Below, piece after piece: positions 11,976 to 23,074 of a stretch of DNA of 64,000 nt. The position numbers and the translations under genes were made by a program. How positions within the stretch are numbered: the first letter of the stretch is position 1; each line of letters opens with the position of its first letter. The stretch spans positions 1,054,001 through 1,118,000 of the forward strand of contig JAESUZ010005462.1 of the NCBI GenBank assembly GCA_017311185.1, read 5' to 3'. A model generated the notes under the pieces. The model ran no database searches. It was not told the DNA's origin and saw only the letters and a program-made list of their open reading frames with translations. Source of the stretch: Proteles cristata cristata. Its lineage: Eukaryota > Chordata > Mammalia > Carnivora > Hyaenidae.

Positions 11976-12781
11976 TAAGAGAAGGGAATTATAAATATCA
12001 CTTATGGCCATATTACCAGTTACAAAAATAAAGGCACTATGGTAGTTAAATATATTTCCTGTATTGTTCCTATATTTGGACATTTGTGTAAATACTCATA
12101 ATTTATTCTTTCACCTCTCCTATTCCCATGCCACATAAGAGTATTAATGAAAAATCATGCTTACTTCTATATCTCAGTTTTAGGTTACAGTATAGCAAAA
12201 GGGAATTGTGAATCAAAGGATAAAAAAACATTTTCTCAAAGAGGGAAAAGTGGAGCTTTGGATTTCTTCTTTTGGGTTTGGTTGTATGATGAATAGTTAA
12301 ATTATATAATGGGAAAGTATAATGTTGCTAACATCTTCATGTGGAAGTTAAATGTTGACAGTGAGGCTCTTTGGATGCTGAGCTGACAAAGGTGTAGACT
12401 ATGCATCCATAGTTTGCTGTTAACTCAACACTAATACCAGTCATCTTTAAGGCTGAGCTACATTTTCCAAAAATTCTTTCCTATATAGTTTTTGGTTAGA
12501 GTATGCTGGTGACAGAAACTTGCCAAATGTGTGGGTAAAGAAGAGATTTACAGTGGCTTTCTGGAAAACCCTTGAGAACTACCTTTTTCATTACTGAATT
12601 CTGACATAATTGGTGGACAGTTCCTAGAGATTTTTGAGAATTTCAATAAGTTTTTGAGAACCAGTGCCTCATTTCTTAAGCTGAGATGTTTAGCATGAGT
12701 TCCTCTGATTTTTGGTGATGGCTCCCATGACCTATGCTACTTCAGCTCTTCCAACAGTCAAGACAATTCCTAATTCTGTAT
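11976..12781. other. Unassigned intergenic DNA
   Basis: About 0.8 kb without a recognised gene or repeat. Confidence 0.45.
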
Positions 12782-12799
12782 TAAATTTTTTATATACAG

Positions 12800-13001
12800 G
12801 GGTGCCTGGGTGGCTCAGTCAGTTGAGTGACTTACCCTTAGTTTTGGCTCAGCTCATGATCTCATGGTCATGAGATCAAGCCCTTCCTTGGGCTCCATGT
12901 AGAGCATGGAGCCTGCTTGAGATTCTCTTTGACCTTCTCCCACTGCCCCTACCCTCCCCTCTCTCTCTAAACATTAAATAAATAAATAAATAAATAAATA
13001 A
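12800..13001 (+). mobile_element. SINEC, older variant
   Basis: Head GGGTGCCTGGGTGGCTCAG, the CATGGTCATGAGATCAAGCCC-type middle seen in older carnivore SINEC, and an (AAAT)n tail. TSDs TAAATTTTT(T)ATATACAG (12782-12799 and 13002-13018). Confidence 0.95.
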
Positions 13002-13018
13002 TAAATTTTTATATACAG

Positions 13019-13369
13019 AATACATAAAATGATTTCTTTTTTCTTGATAGTACCCCAAAGGGTACAAGACTCTATAAAGTTTCCAGACAGAAAATAACAG
13101 ATTGAATACAAAGAATAAGTCAGTATGGCATTGAAATGTCAACAGCAACACTGTAAGCTAGAATAAAATTGAACAAAGCATTCATTATGCTGAGGGAAGT
13201 TGATTTCCAAGCCAGAATTCTATATCCAGCTAAACTATTAATCAATAGTGAGGGTAAAATAAAGACATTTTCAGACATGCAAAGTTTCCAAATTTTTCCT
13301 TTTGTCCACATTTCTCAAGATGCTACTGAAGGATAAGCAACATTAACATTAAGAAAATGAGAATGAAAG
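13019..13369 (+). mobile_element. HAL1-like/L1 ORF1 relic, first part
   Basis: About 13050-13340 matches the end of the ORF1-like protein of old half-L1 (HAL1) elements (CCAGAATTCTATATCCAGC, AAAGACATTTTCAGACATGCAA blocks). Broken by stops and continued after the SINE. Confidence 0.65.
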
Positions 13370-13590
13370 GGGCATCTGGGTGGCTCATTCAGTTTAGCAT
13401 CCGACTTCAGCTCAGATCATGATCTCATGATTCATGGGTTCAAGCCCCGCATCGGGCTCTGTGCTGACAGCCAGCTCAGAGCCTGGAGGCTTTTTCAGAT
13501 TCTGTGTCTCCCTCTCTCTCTGACCCTCCCTTGCTCATGCTGTCTCTCTCTCTCTCTCTCTCTCAGAAATTAAAAAAAAAAAGAAAAGAA
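13370..13590 (+). mobile_element. SINEC
   Basis: SINEC head, a long (TC)n body and an A-rich tail. TSDs of 19 bp (AAGAAAAYGAGARTGAAAG at 13351-13369 and 13591-13609). It splits the HAL1-like element. Confidence 0.95.
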
Positions 13591-13609
13591 AAGAAAACGA
13601 GAGTGAAAG

Positions 13610-13970
13610 CCTAAGAAACAGATATGGGATCTGAGGAACAAGGAAGCCAACATAGGAGAGAGGTGAAGAGAGTTTAGAGAATAATAGTATAGTGAATTCT
13701 TAATGGGGCGCTTGTACAATAGTCCTATAGAGCAGATAGGTCAGATTGGGCAGGAGGATAGAAAGCTATGGGAAAGATTTAGCCAAGGGGAAAATAAATG
13801 AAATAGATAGACTTCCTGATGACTTTGGCCTCATGTAGAGGGGTTTTTCAGCCTTACCAGTGCATTTGGAAAAATTAGTAATAGTGCATAGAAAATGGAG
13901 CAAATGAACAAATAGGACAGTTAACTTCTGGAAGAACAAGATATGCAAGAACGAAAATGTAAGTACCAAC
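13610..13970 (+). mobile_element. HAL1-like relic, second part
   Basis: Continues the HAL1-like 3' portion (ATGGGATCTGAGGAACAAGG, CAACATAGGAGAGAGG). Non-coding remnant. Confidence 0.6.
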
Positions 13971-13974
13971 TTAC

Positions 13975-14345
13975 AATGATTTGACTTTAAAATGTCAGCT
14001 TCATGATGGTGTGAAAGTGCTACAGATTCAGTTGAAGCCATACTTTGAATTCTGAACTTTGTTTTTTTCCTGGGCTATCGAATGCGGTTTGGTGCTTTCT
14101 TGTGATACTGGGCAGCAACAGTGAGCCAGCCATAGCTCCTAGTCAGCCACACGATCACAATGTTAACAATCAACACAATTACAACCACTCTGTACCCACA
14201 CAACCATTCCGTTTTTTCACTTTCAGTATTCAATAAATTACATGAAATATTCAATACTTATTATAAAACAGACTTTGTGTTAGATGACTTTGTCTAACTG
14301 TAGGCTAAGGTAGTGTTCTGAACACATTTAAAGTAAACAGGGCTA
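13975..14345. mobile_element. Tigger-type non-autonomous DNA transposon, left part
   Basis: Matches a short pogo/Tigger-class element common in mammals (CCTGGGCTATCGAATGCGG, GATACTGGGCAGCAACAGTGAG, CAGCCACACGATCACAATG). It is interrupted by a SINE and continues at 14580. No transposase sequence. The exact family name is not certain. Confidence 0.6.
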
Positions 14346-14567
14346 GGGCGCCTGGGTGGCTTAGTCGGTTAAGCGTCCGACTTTCACTTAGGTCATGATC
14401 TCGCAGTTCGTGGGTTCGAGCCCCGCGTCGGGCTCTGTGCTGACTGCGAGCTCAGAGTCTGGAGCCTGTTTCAGAGTCTGTGACTCCCTCTCTCTCTGAC
14501 CCTCCCCTGCTCACGTTGTCTCTCTCTCTCTCTCTCTGCTAGAAATAAATAAAACATTAAAAAAAAA
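14346..14567 (+). mobile_element. SINEC, young subfamily
   Basis: Nearly identical to the copy at 11745, including the TTTCACTTAGGTCATG and CTAGAAATAAATAAA variants. Perfect 12-bp TSDs TAAACAGGGCTA (14334-14345 and 14568-14579). Confidence 0.96.
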
Positions 14568-14579
14568 TAAACAGGGCTA

Positions 14580-14700
14580 AGCTATGATGTTCAGTAAGCT
14601 AGATGTGTTATATGTATTTTTGACTTATGATAGTTTCACCTTACAATGGGTTTATTAGGATGTAATCACTTTATAAGTTCAAGAACATATGTATCCTATA
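14580..14700. mobile_element. Tigger-type element, right part
   Basis: Resumes with AAGCTATGATGTTCAGTAAG and ends with a diverged GACTTATGATAGTTTC/TTACAATGGG terminal region. Confidence 0.6.
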
Positions 14701-14814
14701 CTATAAAGGCCACCTGTAAATAATATTTATACAGTCACAACAATAGAAATATTAACTTCAATTTAATCAAGAATTATGATACAACTATACTAAGAAAAGC
14801 ATTCATGTTGTGGA

Positions 14815-14829
14815 TGAGGTGGGCGAGTG
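14815..14829. repeat. Left direct repeat of composite block
   Basis: TGAGGTGGGCGAGTG matches the copy at 19535-19549 at 14 of 15 positions. A T-rich stretch follows at once (14831-14844), as expected for a minus-strand retro-insertion. Confidence 0.7.
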
Positions 14830-14889
14830 GTACTTTTTCTTTTTAGGTATTCTTTATTTAGTTGAAAAAGTTTGCCTTTATTTCACAAA

Positions 14890-15150
14890 CAGAAAATCTA
14901 TTAGAGTTTATAAGTGAATTTAGCAATGTTGCAGGATACAATATCAAAATACAAAAGAAATTGCATTTCTATGGATTATCACAGAACAATCTGAAAATGA
15001 AATTAGGAAGACAATTTCAATTACAGTAGCATCAAAGAGAATAAATTCTTTATGAATACATTTAACTGGGAAAACACAAAACTTATATTCTGAAAACTAC
15101 AAAGCATTTGAAAGAAATCAGCAAAGACCTACTTAAACAGGAAGACATCT
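14890..15150 (+). mobile_element. L1 ORF2 fragment (plus), first part
   Basis: ORF2 sequence just downstream of the RT catalytic box (a GYNIKIQKK-type motif), diverged and with stops. It is oriented opposite to the larger L1 piece to its right. Confidence 0.75.
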
Positions 15151-15320
15151 GTGGCACCTGGGTGGCTCAGTCGGTTTAATGCCCCACTCCTGATTTAGGC
15201 TCGGGTAATGATCTCATGGTTCATGGGTTTCAGCTCTGCACTATCAGCACACAGCCTGTGTCAGATCCTCTGCCTTCCTCTCTGTGCGCCTCCTACCCCA
15301 CCCCCTCTTTCTCAAAATTA
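15151..15320 (+). mobile_element. SINEC lacking its tail
   Basis: Head GTGGCACCTGGGTGGCTCAG and a short TC-rich body, but the A-rich tail is absent and the L1 resumes at AAATTTGTAT. About 190 bp of the surrounding L1 is missing too, consistent with a deletion that took the SINE tail and part of the L1. Confidence 0.85.
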
Positions 15321-15440
15321 AATTTGTATAAAGCCACAAAAGACCTTAAAATAGCCAAAGTTATGTTGAAAAAGAAAAGTGGAAGGCATCACAATCCTAG
15401 ACATTAGCCTGTACTACAAAGCCATAATCATCATTTGTGA
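15321..15440 (+). mobile_element. L1 ORF2 fragment (plus), second part
   Basis: A decayed version of the ORF2 WNHKRP-type segment, ending where minus-strand L1 begins. Confidence 0.7.
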
Positions 15441-15724
15441 TTTTTATCTCTTTGGATTCTCTCTCTTTTCTTTTTGAGAAGTTTTGCTACGGGTTTATCA
15501 GTTTTGTTTATTCTTTCAAAAGAACCAGCTCTTAGATTCATTGATCTATTCTACTGTTTTTTGTTTGTTTGTTTGTTTTGTTTTTTTATCCTATATTGTT
15601 TATTTCTGATGTAATCTTTATTATTATTATTTTTTCTGATGGCTTTGGGATTCCTTTGTGCTCTGCTTCTATTTTCTTTAGGTGTGAGGTTAGGTTCTTT
15701 ATTTGGGATTGTTTTCTGGCTTCC

Positions 15725-16174
15725 TTAGTAAGCCTGGATTGCAATGTATTTTCCTCTTAGGACTGCCTTTGCTTCATCCCAAAGGGTTTGGACCATACGG
15801 TTTTCATTTTCATTTGCTTTCATATATTTAAATTTTTTTTCTTTAATTTCCTGGTTGACCCATTCATTCTTTAGTAGGGTGTTTTTTAACCTCCATGCAT
15901 TTGGAGCCTTTCCAAATTTTTTCTTGTATTTGATTTCAAGTTTCATAGCATTATGATCGGAAAATATGCATAGTATTTTATATTTGTTGAGGGCTGTTTT
16001 GTGACCTGGTATGTGATCTATTTTGGAGAATGTTCCATGTGTACTGGAGAAGAATGTGTATTCTGCTGCTTTTGGATGAAACATTCCGAATATATCTGTC
16101 AAGTCTATCTGGTTCAGTGTATCATTCAAAGTCATTGTTTGTTTACAAATTTTCTTCCTAGATGATCTGTCCAT
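15725..16174 (-). pseudogene. L1 ORF2 endonuclease C-terminal fragment
   Basis: 149-codon open frame. It carries the end of the endonuclease domain ([24 protein letters not shown] with the SDH triad motif) and the start of the linker ([14 protein letters not shown]). Upstream endonuclease sequence is out of frame. Dead fragment. Confidence 0.85.
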
Positions 16175-16500
16175 TGCTGTAAGTGGAGTATTAAATTCAC
16201 CTACAGTTATCGTATTATTATCAATAAGTTAGCTTATGTTTGTGATTTGTTGATTTATATATTTGGGTGTTCAAGTTGAAGGCATAAACATATATAATTG
16301 TTAGCACTTCTTGATGTATAGACCTCTTATTATATAATTCCTTTCTTCATCTCTTGTTAAAGGCTTTAGTTTAAATTCTAGTTTGTCTGATATAAGTATG
16401 GCTACTATAACTTTCTTTTGAGTTACAGTAGCATGATAGTTGGTTCTCCATCCCATCACCTTCAATCCACAGGTGTCCTCAGGTCTAAAATGTGTCTCTT

Positions 16501-16716
16501 GGGGTGCCTGGGTGGCTCAGTCAGATAAGTGTCTGACTTTGGCTCAGGTCATGATCTTGTGGTTCGTGAGTTTGAGCCCCGCATCAGGTTCTGTGCTGAC
16601 AGCTCAGAGCCTGGAGCCTGTTTCAGATTCTGTGTCTCCCTCGCTCCCTGCCCCTCCCCCGCTCATTCTCTGTCTCTCTCTCAAAAACAAATAAAACAAA
16701 AAAATTTTTTAAAAGA
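16501..16716 (+). mobile_element. SINEC inserted in the minus L1
   Basis: Complete head-to-tail SINE with 15-bp TSDs TAAAATGTGTCTYTT (16486-16500 and 16717-16731). Confidence 0.96.
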
Positions 16717-17069
16717 TAAAATGTGTCTTTTGTAGACAGCATATAGATAAATCTTGGTTTTTTATCCATTCTTTTACCCTATATCTTTTGGTTGGGGCAT
16801 TCAGTCCATTTACATTCAGAGTGATTATTTAAAGATGTGGATTTAGTGTCATTGTGTTATCTGTAGGTTTCGTGTTTGTGGTGATGTCTCTGGTCCTTTG
16901 TAGTCTTGCTTTCTACTCACAGAGCCCCTCTCAGGATCTCCTGCAGGGCTAGTTTAGTGATCATGAATTTCTTTAGTTTTTATTTGTTTGGGAAACCCTT
17001 TATCACTCTTTCTATTTTGAATGAGAGCCTTGCTCGATAAAGGATTCTTGGCCACATATTTTTTCCTAT

Positions 17070-17582
17070 TCAGTACATTGAATATATCCTGCCACTCCCT
17101 TTAGCCTGCCAAATTTCTGTGGGGAGGTCTGCTACTACCCTTATGTGTCTACCTTTGTAGGTTAAGGCCTGTCTGTCCCTATCTGCTTTTAGAATTCTCT
17201 CTTTATCTTTATATTTTGCTAGTTTCACTATAATATGCCTTGATGTTGACCTGTTCTTTTTGATTCTGAAGGGAGTTCTCTGAGCCTCCTTGATTTGGAT
17301 GTCTGCTTCATTCCCCAGATTACAGAAGTTCTCATCTATAATATGTTCAAATAAACTTTCTTCCCCTTTCTCTCTCTCTTCTTCTTCAGGAAGTCCTATG
17401 ATACAGATATTGTTATGTTTCATTGAATCACTTAGGTCTCCAATTCTCTCCTTGTGGTCTAGTATTTTCTTATCTCTCCTTTTCTTGACTTCGTCATTTT
17501 CCATAATTTTATTTTCTGTTTCACTTATCCTCCCCTCTGCTTCCTCCATCCTTGCTGTCATTGAATCTAGTTTATTTTGCAT
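17070..17582 (-). pseudogene. L1 ORF1 fragment (170 codons)
   Basis: Most of an L1 ORF1p. Residues 1-50 are the end of a charged coiled coil (MTARMEEAEGRISETENKI). An RRM-like segment begins near NNICIIGLPEEEE, followed by the C-terminal domain (RHIIVKLAKYKDKERILKA). The N-terminus lies out of frame upstream to about 17700, and the C-terminus is altered. ORF1p normally trimerises and coats L1 RNA; this copy is truncated. Confidence 0.85.
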
Positions 17583-17899
17583 CTCATTTACAGCATTTCT
17601 TAATTTGTCATCACTATTTCTTAGGTCCTTGATCTTTGCAACAATAGATTCTCTGGTGTCTTCTATGTTTTTTCAATCTCAGCTATTGGTCTTATGACTA
17701 TTACTCTAAATTATCGTTCTGATATATTGTTTATATCTGTTTTAAGCAATTTCTTGTCTATCTTTCTTCCTTGAATTTCTTTTGAGAATTCTTCCATTTC
17801 ATCATATTGGCTAATTTTCTGTCTTTAATTATTTTGCTAGTTATGTGTTCTGAATCTACGAGTACCACTACATAAAAAAGAGGTCATACACTGCGCAGC

Positions 17900-19328
17900 A
17901 TCTGGCATGTCAGGCAGTATTTTTGGAGTGAGTTGCATGCTCTCTGTTGATGTGTCTATGGTTGCTTTATCTTACTTCTTGTAGTCGTGGTTTGGACCTT
18001 CCACCAGTTTTGCTTTGGTTTGTTCGTTGGTGTAAACTTGGAAAAAAAACTTAAAAAGGGTATGGTGGTAGAAGAAGCTTTATCTAGTACAAAGAGAAAT
18101 AACAGGGGCAGAGAGAAAAAAATGACCGGAAAGAAAGTATAACGCTTAATCCAGAGAAAGGAAGAGAAAAATAAAGACGGAGGTACAGAACAGATGTAAA
18201 AATGAATAGAGTGGGATGTCTGATTAAACAAATGAACAACCAGAACAGAGAAAGAAGAGGAAAAAAGAGAAAAAAAATATGTATATAATAAGTATGGACC
18301 AAAAATCAAATCAGAACATGAAAAACTGCTAGAGAGTTGTCTGTCAGTGCCTTGGCTGTGCTGGTCTGGGGGAGGGGCCATTTGGATAGGTCAGTGTCAA
18401 TATCACTCTGGTAGATAAGCAGTTACCAGGGTTTGGTGTATCAGTCCCGCCTCCATTGGGGGCCCACTGTCCTGTTCCCTGTAGCCCCACTGTGTGGTGT
18501 TGGGGAGAAAAATGGCAACACCCCACTCTCTCCTCCCTGGAGTGGGTGTCTGAAACCACACTGTTCAGGCCATCCTCTCAGAGCCATGTGGGCATGAATG
18601 GGTCAGTTTTTCCTACTCTACAGCCTCTCATGCCTTCCAGGAGTTCGGCTTGGATTCAAACCCCAATATCTTAAAGGATCCCTGTCTGCAGCCCCAGTTC
18701 TGGGGTAGTGCCACACCACCTAGCTGTTAAAGGGCCTCCGGCTGGTGTCTGCAGGGTCTTTTGTCTTTGGAGTAGCTATATACCTTCTTCCCACAGCACT
18801 CAAGGGAGGGGATTTCTCTCTCTCAATGCACCTCTGAGCTCTTACCAAGGTCGTGGCTGGCTCCCCCTTTCCTCTAGGTGTGTGCACCAGGTGTGTGCAT
18901 AGGATGGCCAGCCCCAGACCAGAGAAAGTCTTGCCACTCTGACTGTTACTCTTAAGCTGTTTTGCAAGGTAGACACTGGCTCTCCTTCTTTTTCTTCCGT
19001 TTCCTGGTCCATGGTCTGGAGAGGTTTTTCTCTTGTCCAAATACAATCCCACACTTTTACAGCCTCTTTTTCTTTTCCTTTTGTCTCTCCACTGAAGGTG
19101 ATCCCTCTTCTCCATGCCTATGTGCCTATGCCAACCATTTTATCTCTCTTCATTCTCAGTCATGCACCTAGGGCCTACCTAGCTGTCTCCGTGGTCCCTT
19201 GGAGATGTTTCTGTCACACTGTAGCCTGGATTCCTGGAATTCCAAGTATTCTGACCTCAATCCTGCTGAGTTTGAGGGATGAGAGAAATTCAGGCTCCTC
19301 TACTTCTCTGTCCTCTTGACTCCTCCAG
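17900..19328 (-). promoter_or_regulatory. L1 5'UTR (internal promoter region), degenerate
   Basis: A GC-richer stretch upstream of ORF1 on the minus strand. It lacks coding similarity but sits where L1 carries its internal promoter. Short frames on both strands (for example 18344-19319) are chance openings. Activity cannot be judged from sequence alone. Confidence 0.55.
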
Positions 19329-19334
19329 AGTGCT

Positions 19335-19534
19335 ATTTTTTCAATGTTTGTTTGTTTGTTTATTTAGAGTGTAAGCAGGGGGAGAGGAAGAGAGAAAGGG
19401 AGAGAGAGAATCCCAAGCAGTCTCCACACTGTCAGAGCAGTCTCACACAAAGCTCAATTCCATGAAATGTGAGATCATGACCTGAGCCAAAATCAAGAGT
19501 CAGATACTTAACCAACTGAGCCACCCAGGCACCT
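19335..19534 (-). mobile_element. SINEC (minus) at the end of the composite block
   Basis: Reversed tail (TTTGTTTGTTTGTTTATTTA), a purine-rich body and the reversed head GAGCCACCCAGGCACC. Its 5' end abuts the right direct repeat at 19535, so the SINE and the L1 share one outer repeat pair. Confidence 0.92.
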
Positions 19535-19549
19535 TGAGGTGGGTGAGTG
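19535..19549. repeat. Right direct repeat of composite block
   Basis: TGAGGTGGGTGAGTG, partner of 14815-14829. Confidence 0.7.
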
Positions 19550-20024
19550 TTTTATAAGAGTATTAAATCCTTATGCTCAATCAGAAGAAGTCGGTATGTA
19601 ATATTTAAAATAGTGAAGGAATAAGTAGAAACTAAAGAATATTATTTAGAAATAGAGAGATAAATATCAGAAAAAACAGCTAAAAGATTGGAAAGATTTG
19701 TATCTAGGAAGGAGAGATGAAGTTGGGAGAAGAGTAAGGTGAGAGACTTCTAGACTGTTTTCCATCCCCACCTCACCCCCATGCTTAGAATATGATTTGA
19801 TTTAAAAAATAGGTACATTTATTGCTTTAATAAAATATGATGATTAAATAGAGAAAACTGTAAGAGAAGGTAGCACCCTACTAGGAAAAAATAGGTTAGG
19901 ATATTAGCAGTCAATTCACAAAACAAAAAGGACCAGTTGACATGAAAAAAAAAAAAAACTTTCACTAAAAATTCAACAAAATGAAAATACTCACAATAAT
20001 AATATGTTTTCTGATGTAATCCTA
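19550..20024. other. Unassigned intergenic DNA
   Basis: No recognisable gene or repeat. Confidence 0.5.
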
Positions 20025-20825
20025 ATAGTTTATTTTTGCTTTTGTTTCTCTTGCCTCAGAAAGACATATCTAGAACAACACTGTTATGGCTAATACCAGA
20101 GAAATTACTACCTGTGCTCTCTTCTAAGATTATTATGATTTCAGGTCTCACATTTAGGTCCTTAATTTCATTCTGAGTTTATTTTTGTATATAATGTAAG
20201 AAAATGGTCCAGTTTCATTCTTTTGCATTAGTTGATCTGTTTTCCCAATACCATTTGTTGAAGAGACTATCTTTTCCCCATTGCATATTCTTGCCTCTTT
20301 TAAGATTAATTGATCGTATAATTGTGGGTGTATTGCTGGCATTTCTATTCTGTTCCAGTGATCTATGTGTCTATTTTTGTTCCAGCACCATACTGTTTTA
20401 TCATAGCTTGAAATATGGGATTATTATTCCTCCAGCTTTGTTTTTCTTTTTCGAGATTGCTTTGGCTATTTGGGGTCTTCTGCGGTCCCATAAAAATTTT
20501 AGGATAATTTGTTCTAGTTTTTGAAAAATGCCGTTTGTATTTTCATAGAGATTGCATTAAATCTGTAGATAGCTTTGGCTAGTATGTACATTTTAACAAT
20601 ATTGGTTTTACTAATTCATGAGCATGGAATATCTTTCCATTTGTTTGTATCATTGTCAGTTTTTTGTCAACATTTTATAACTTTAAGACTACAGGTGTTT
20701 CACCTTCTTGGTTAAGTTTATTCCTATGTATTTTATTATCTTTGGTGCAATTATAAGTAGAATTATTTTCTTTTTTTTTTGTAGAATTATTTTTTTAATT
20801 TCTCTTTCTGCTACTTCATGAAATT
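20025..20825 (-). mobile_element. L1 ORF2 fragment (minus)
   Basis: Reversed ORF2 region between the RT core and the Cys-rich end (TGGTCCAGTTTCATTCTTTTG, CAATACCATTTGTTGAAGAG, GGCTATTTGGGGTCTTCTG). Neither end shows a tail or UTR. Old fragment. Confidence 0.85.
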
Positions 20826-21741
20826 ACATCTGCTCTAACAGGTGTACAAGTTCTTCACTGTGAGCCTATATTCTGTAGCATATTGACATGGAATAAACAG
20901 TTTTATCCTGAAAATTATTAAAGTCAAATGTTGTAAAGAAACTTTCACTATAAAAGAACACCAATATAGCTTCTGTGGAACTTGTTATTTTTAACAGAAC
21001 ATTTTCTTGATGGTGCCACCTGATTTACTGCTGAGCATACCACTCTCTGTAACTGATCTCTGCAATGTGATCCTGAGTATCCACAACATTATAAACTTTT
21101 TTTTACATCATTAAGGGAAACAAATTGTATTTATTAGGGTATTGACAGTACCCACCAATCAGAATTTTTTGGCATGACTTGACAAAAGAGTGTACTTGAA
21201 TAACTTAGTGCATTGGAAAACATGAAAGAGTGTCATCAGTAAGGTGAAACTGAGAAATTCCTGAAAGAGGGAAAACAGACAGAGTCACATTTATAGAGAA
21301 ACAAATTTATGGGACGTTTTATCCAAAATGGGGGCAAGAGAGAACTTCTTTAAAAGTCTAGAGCATGTCCTTAGGAGATAAAATTAGAAGGAGGGGCCCC
21401 AGGGACAATCAGGATGATTCATTAGAGAATTGCACTTGAAGCAGCTTGGCCGGCTTCTGCTTAGAATGAGCAAACACAACAATGGCATTTGCTATCAGTA
21501 TAAAGCAGACACTGAGGGTTCTGGGGATGGAGAGGCACGGAAGATCCTTGGTAGTTAACCTCTTAAATGCAAGCTAGCAACACACTTTCCCCAGTAACAT
21601 TGGAATAATATTTCCTTCTCCACCGTATTCATTGTCAGAAACTACATCCACAAACAGGTAAGGATTCTCAATAACATAAACAGAAAAATCACTATATTAG
21701 AGGAAATACATCACAAGAGAAGAAAGAAATGTTAAAAAAAA
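20826..21741. other. Unassigned intergenic DNA (about 0.9 kb)
   Basis: No repeat family recognised and no long open frame. Base composition is less AT-skewed around 21300-21550. Confidence 0.45.
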
Positions 21742-21755
21742 AAGAATTAACATCT

Positions 21756-21971
21756 GGGCACCTGGGGTGGCTCAGTTGGTTAAGCACCTGACTCTTGATT
21801 TCAGCTTAGGTCATGATCTCACGGTTTGTGAGTTTGAGCCCTCAGGTGGGCTCCATGCTAACATCACAGAGCCTGCTTGGGATTCTCTGTTTCCCTCTCT
21901 CTGCCTGTCCACTACTCACATGCATGTTCGTGCTCTGTCTCTCAAAAATAAATAAACATTTAAAAAATAAA
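21756..21971 (+). mobile_element. SINEC
   Basis: Head GGGCACCTGGGGTGGCTCAG, a TC-rich body and an AAATAAATAAACATT tail. Approximate TSDs (AAGAATTAACATCT and AATAATTAATACCT). Confidence 0.93.
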
Positions 21972-22239
21972 AATAATTAATACCTAATTAACAGAAAAAA
22001 ACAGGAAAAGCCCTAAAAATAAGTATATTATCTTCAAAAGTATTTGTAAGGCCATTTGCATTCATAAAAAGAAATAACAAAAATTCTTGGAAATTAAAAG
22101 CAGTTTACCTTCCTCCACTACAACCTTCTACTGCTGCTTCTGGTGCTGCTTCCATGCTCATTTCCTGAATAATAAACTTATTGTAATGGAGCAGCCGACA
22201 TGCTGGCTGGCATACACCTTGGCCAACAAAAGGCTCCAG

Positions 22240-22640
22240 GAAGGAGTTAAAAGTCAGAGTGATCTTTTCAAAGTGACATCTGATTGTATTAACCCCTTTT
22301 GTGTAAAATTATTTAGATGACTTCCTGAAATTCTGAATATAAACACAGAATTGTTAACATGGGCTTTAAATTGGTGCATAAACCAACTTCTCTGTTCATC
22401 TTAGCTTACTCCACGCTTCCTCTCATTTTCACTGTCCCCTCTTGGGACTTCTTGTTTTGTGTCTTCAACTTGAAACCTTTTTCTACCCTCTCTTCAGTGA
22501 GATAAATTTCTCTTCCTTCAGACCTCATATCAATAATACTTAAGAAAAACAGAGTTCCCCAACTTCCATAGTTGGGTTGTATCTTCCTGTAATTTACTCT
22601 TGTGTTCCTATTTTTGGAACATTTATTAAATATGCCAGGT
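22240..22640 (+). mobile_element. L2 LINE relic
   Basis: Strongly diverged match to the L2 3' region in order (GTGATCTTTTCAAAGTGACA, TTAACATGGGCTTTAAATTGG, CTTCCTTCAGACCTCA). Ancient and non-coding. Assignment is tentative. Confidence 0.45.
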
Positions 22641-23074
22641 CCTCTAAGTGATGTACAGTCTGATGGAATTTCTCTTGGTCTCAAGACTTAGGAATCGTTT
22701 CCCATCCTCCAACCCTGCACACACCCAATGTATAGGATAACCACAGTGAAGGTTGTAAAATACAGGCAGTTCCTGGGCCATAACATTGATGGACTTGTTG
22801 CGTCCCTAGCTTTGGCAATGGAACAGGTTACTTCATGTGAATCTGTATCTCGTCTCTTGGAAGAACTGCTCATTGTCTTCCACAGCTCCTGCTCTAGATA
22901 TTTTAACTCTGAGAATGTTCAGATTATTTTATTGCATAGGAATTTTGGAATGTTATTTCTTACTTCATTCAACAAATATCTGGGTGTCATAGTGAATGCT
23001 AGGATATAACAGTAAATAAAACCAGACCCAATATTTGGCCTCTAGAGTTTATAGTCAGATCAAAATATAACTCA
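22641..23074. other. Unassigned DNA with an old repeat-like end
   Basis: About 22970-23060 (TCAACAAATATCTGGGTGTC, AACAGTAAATAAAACCAGACC) resembles a common ancient mammalian interspersed repeat, family not assigned. The rest is unrecognised. Confidence 0.35.

Larger units (their letters stand above)
15441..19330 (-). mobile_element. 5' half of an L1 (5'UTR, ORF1, ORF2 endonuclease), minus
   Basis: From right to left: a GC-richer 5'UTR beginning near 19325 (TCCTCTTGACTCCTCCA), ORF1 at about 17700-16990, the inter-ORF region, and ORF2 endonuclease plus linker to about 15441. RT and 3' end are absent from this orientation. The presence of a 5'UTR is unusual in this window, where most L1 copies are 5'-truncated. 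A SINE is inserted at 16501. Confidence 0.85.

Noticed and set aside
11745..14567. Regularly repeated sequence as a CRISPR-like array
   Set aside because: The repeats are dispersed about 200-bp SINEs in both orientations with TSDs, in a mammalian genome.
18344..19319. Several GC-rich overlapping frames on both strands (up to 131 codons)
   Set aside because: They lie in the 5'UTR of the minus-strand L1. The overlap of unrelated frames and lack of domains indicate chance.
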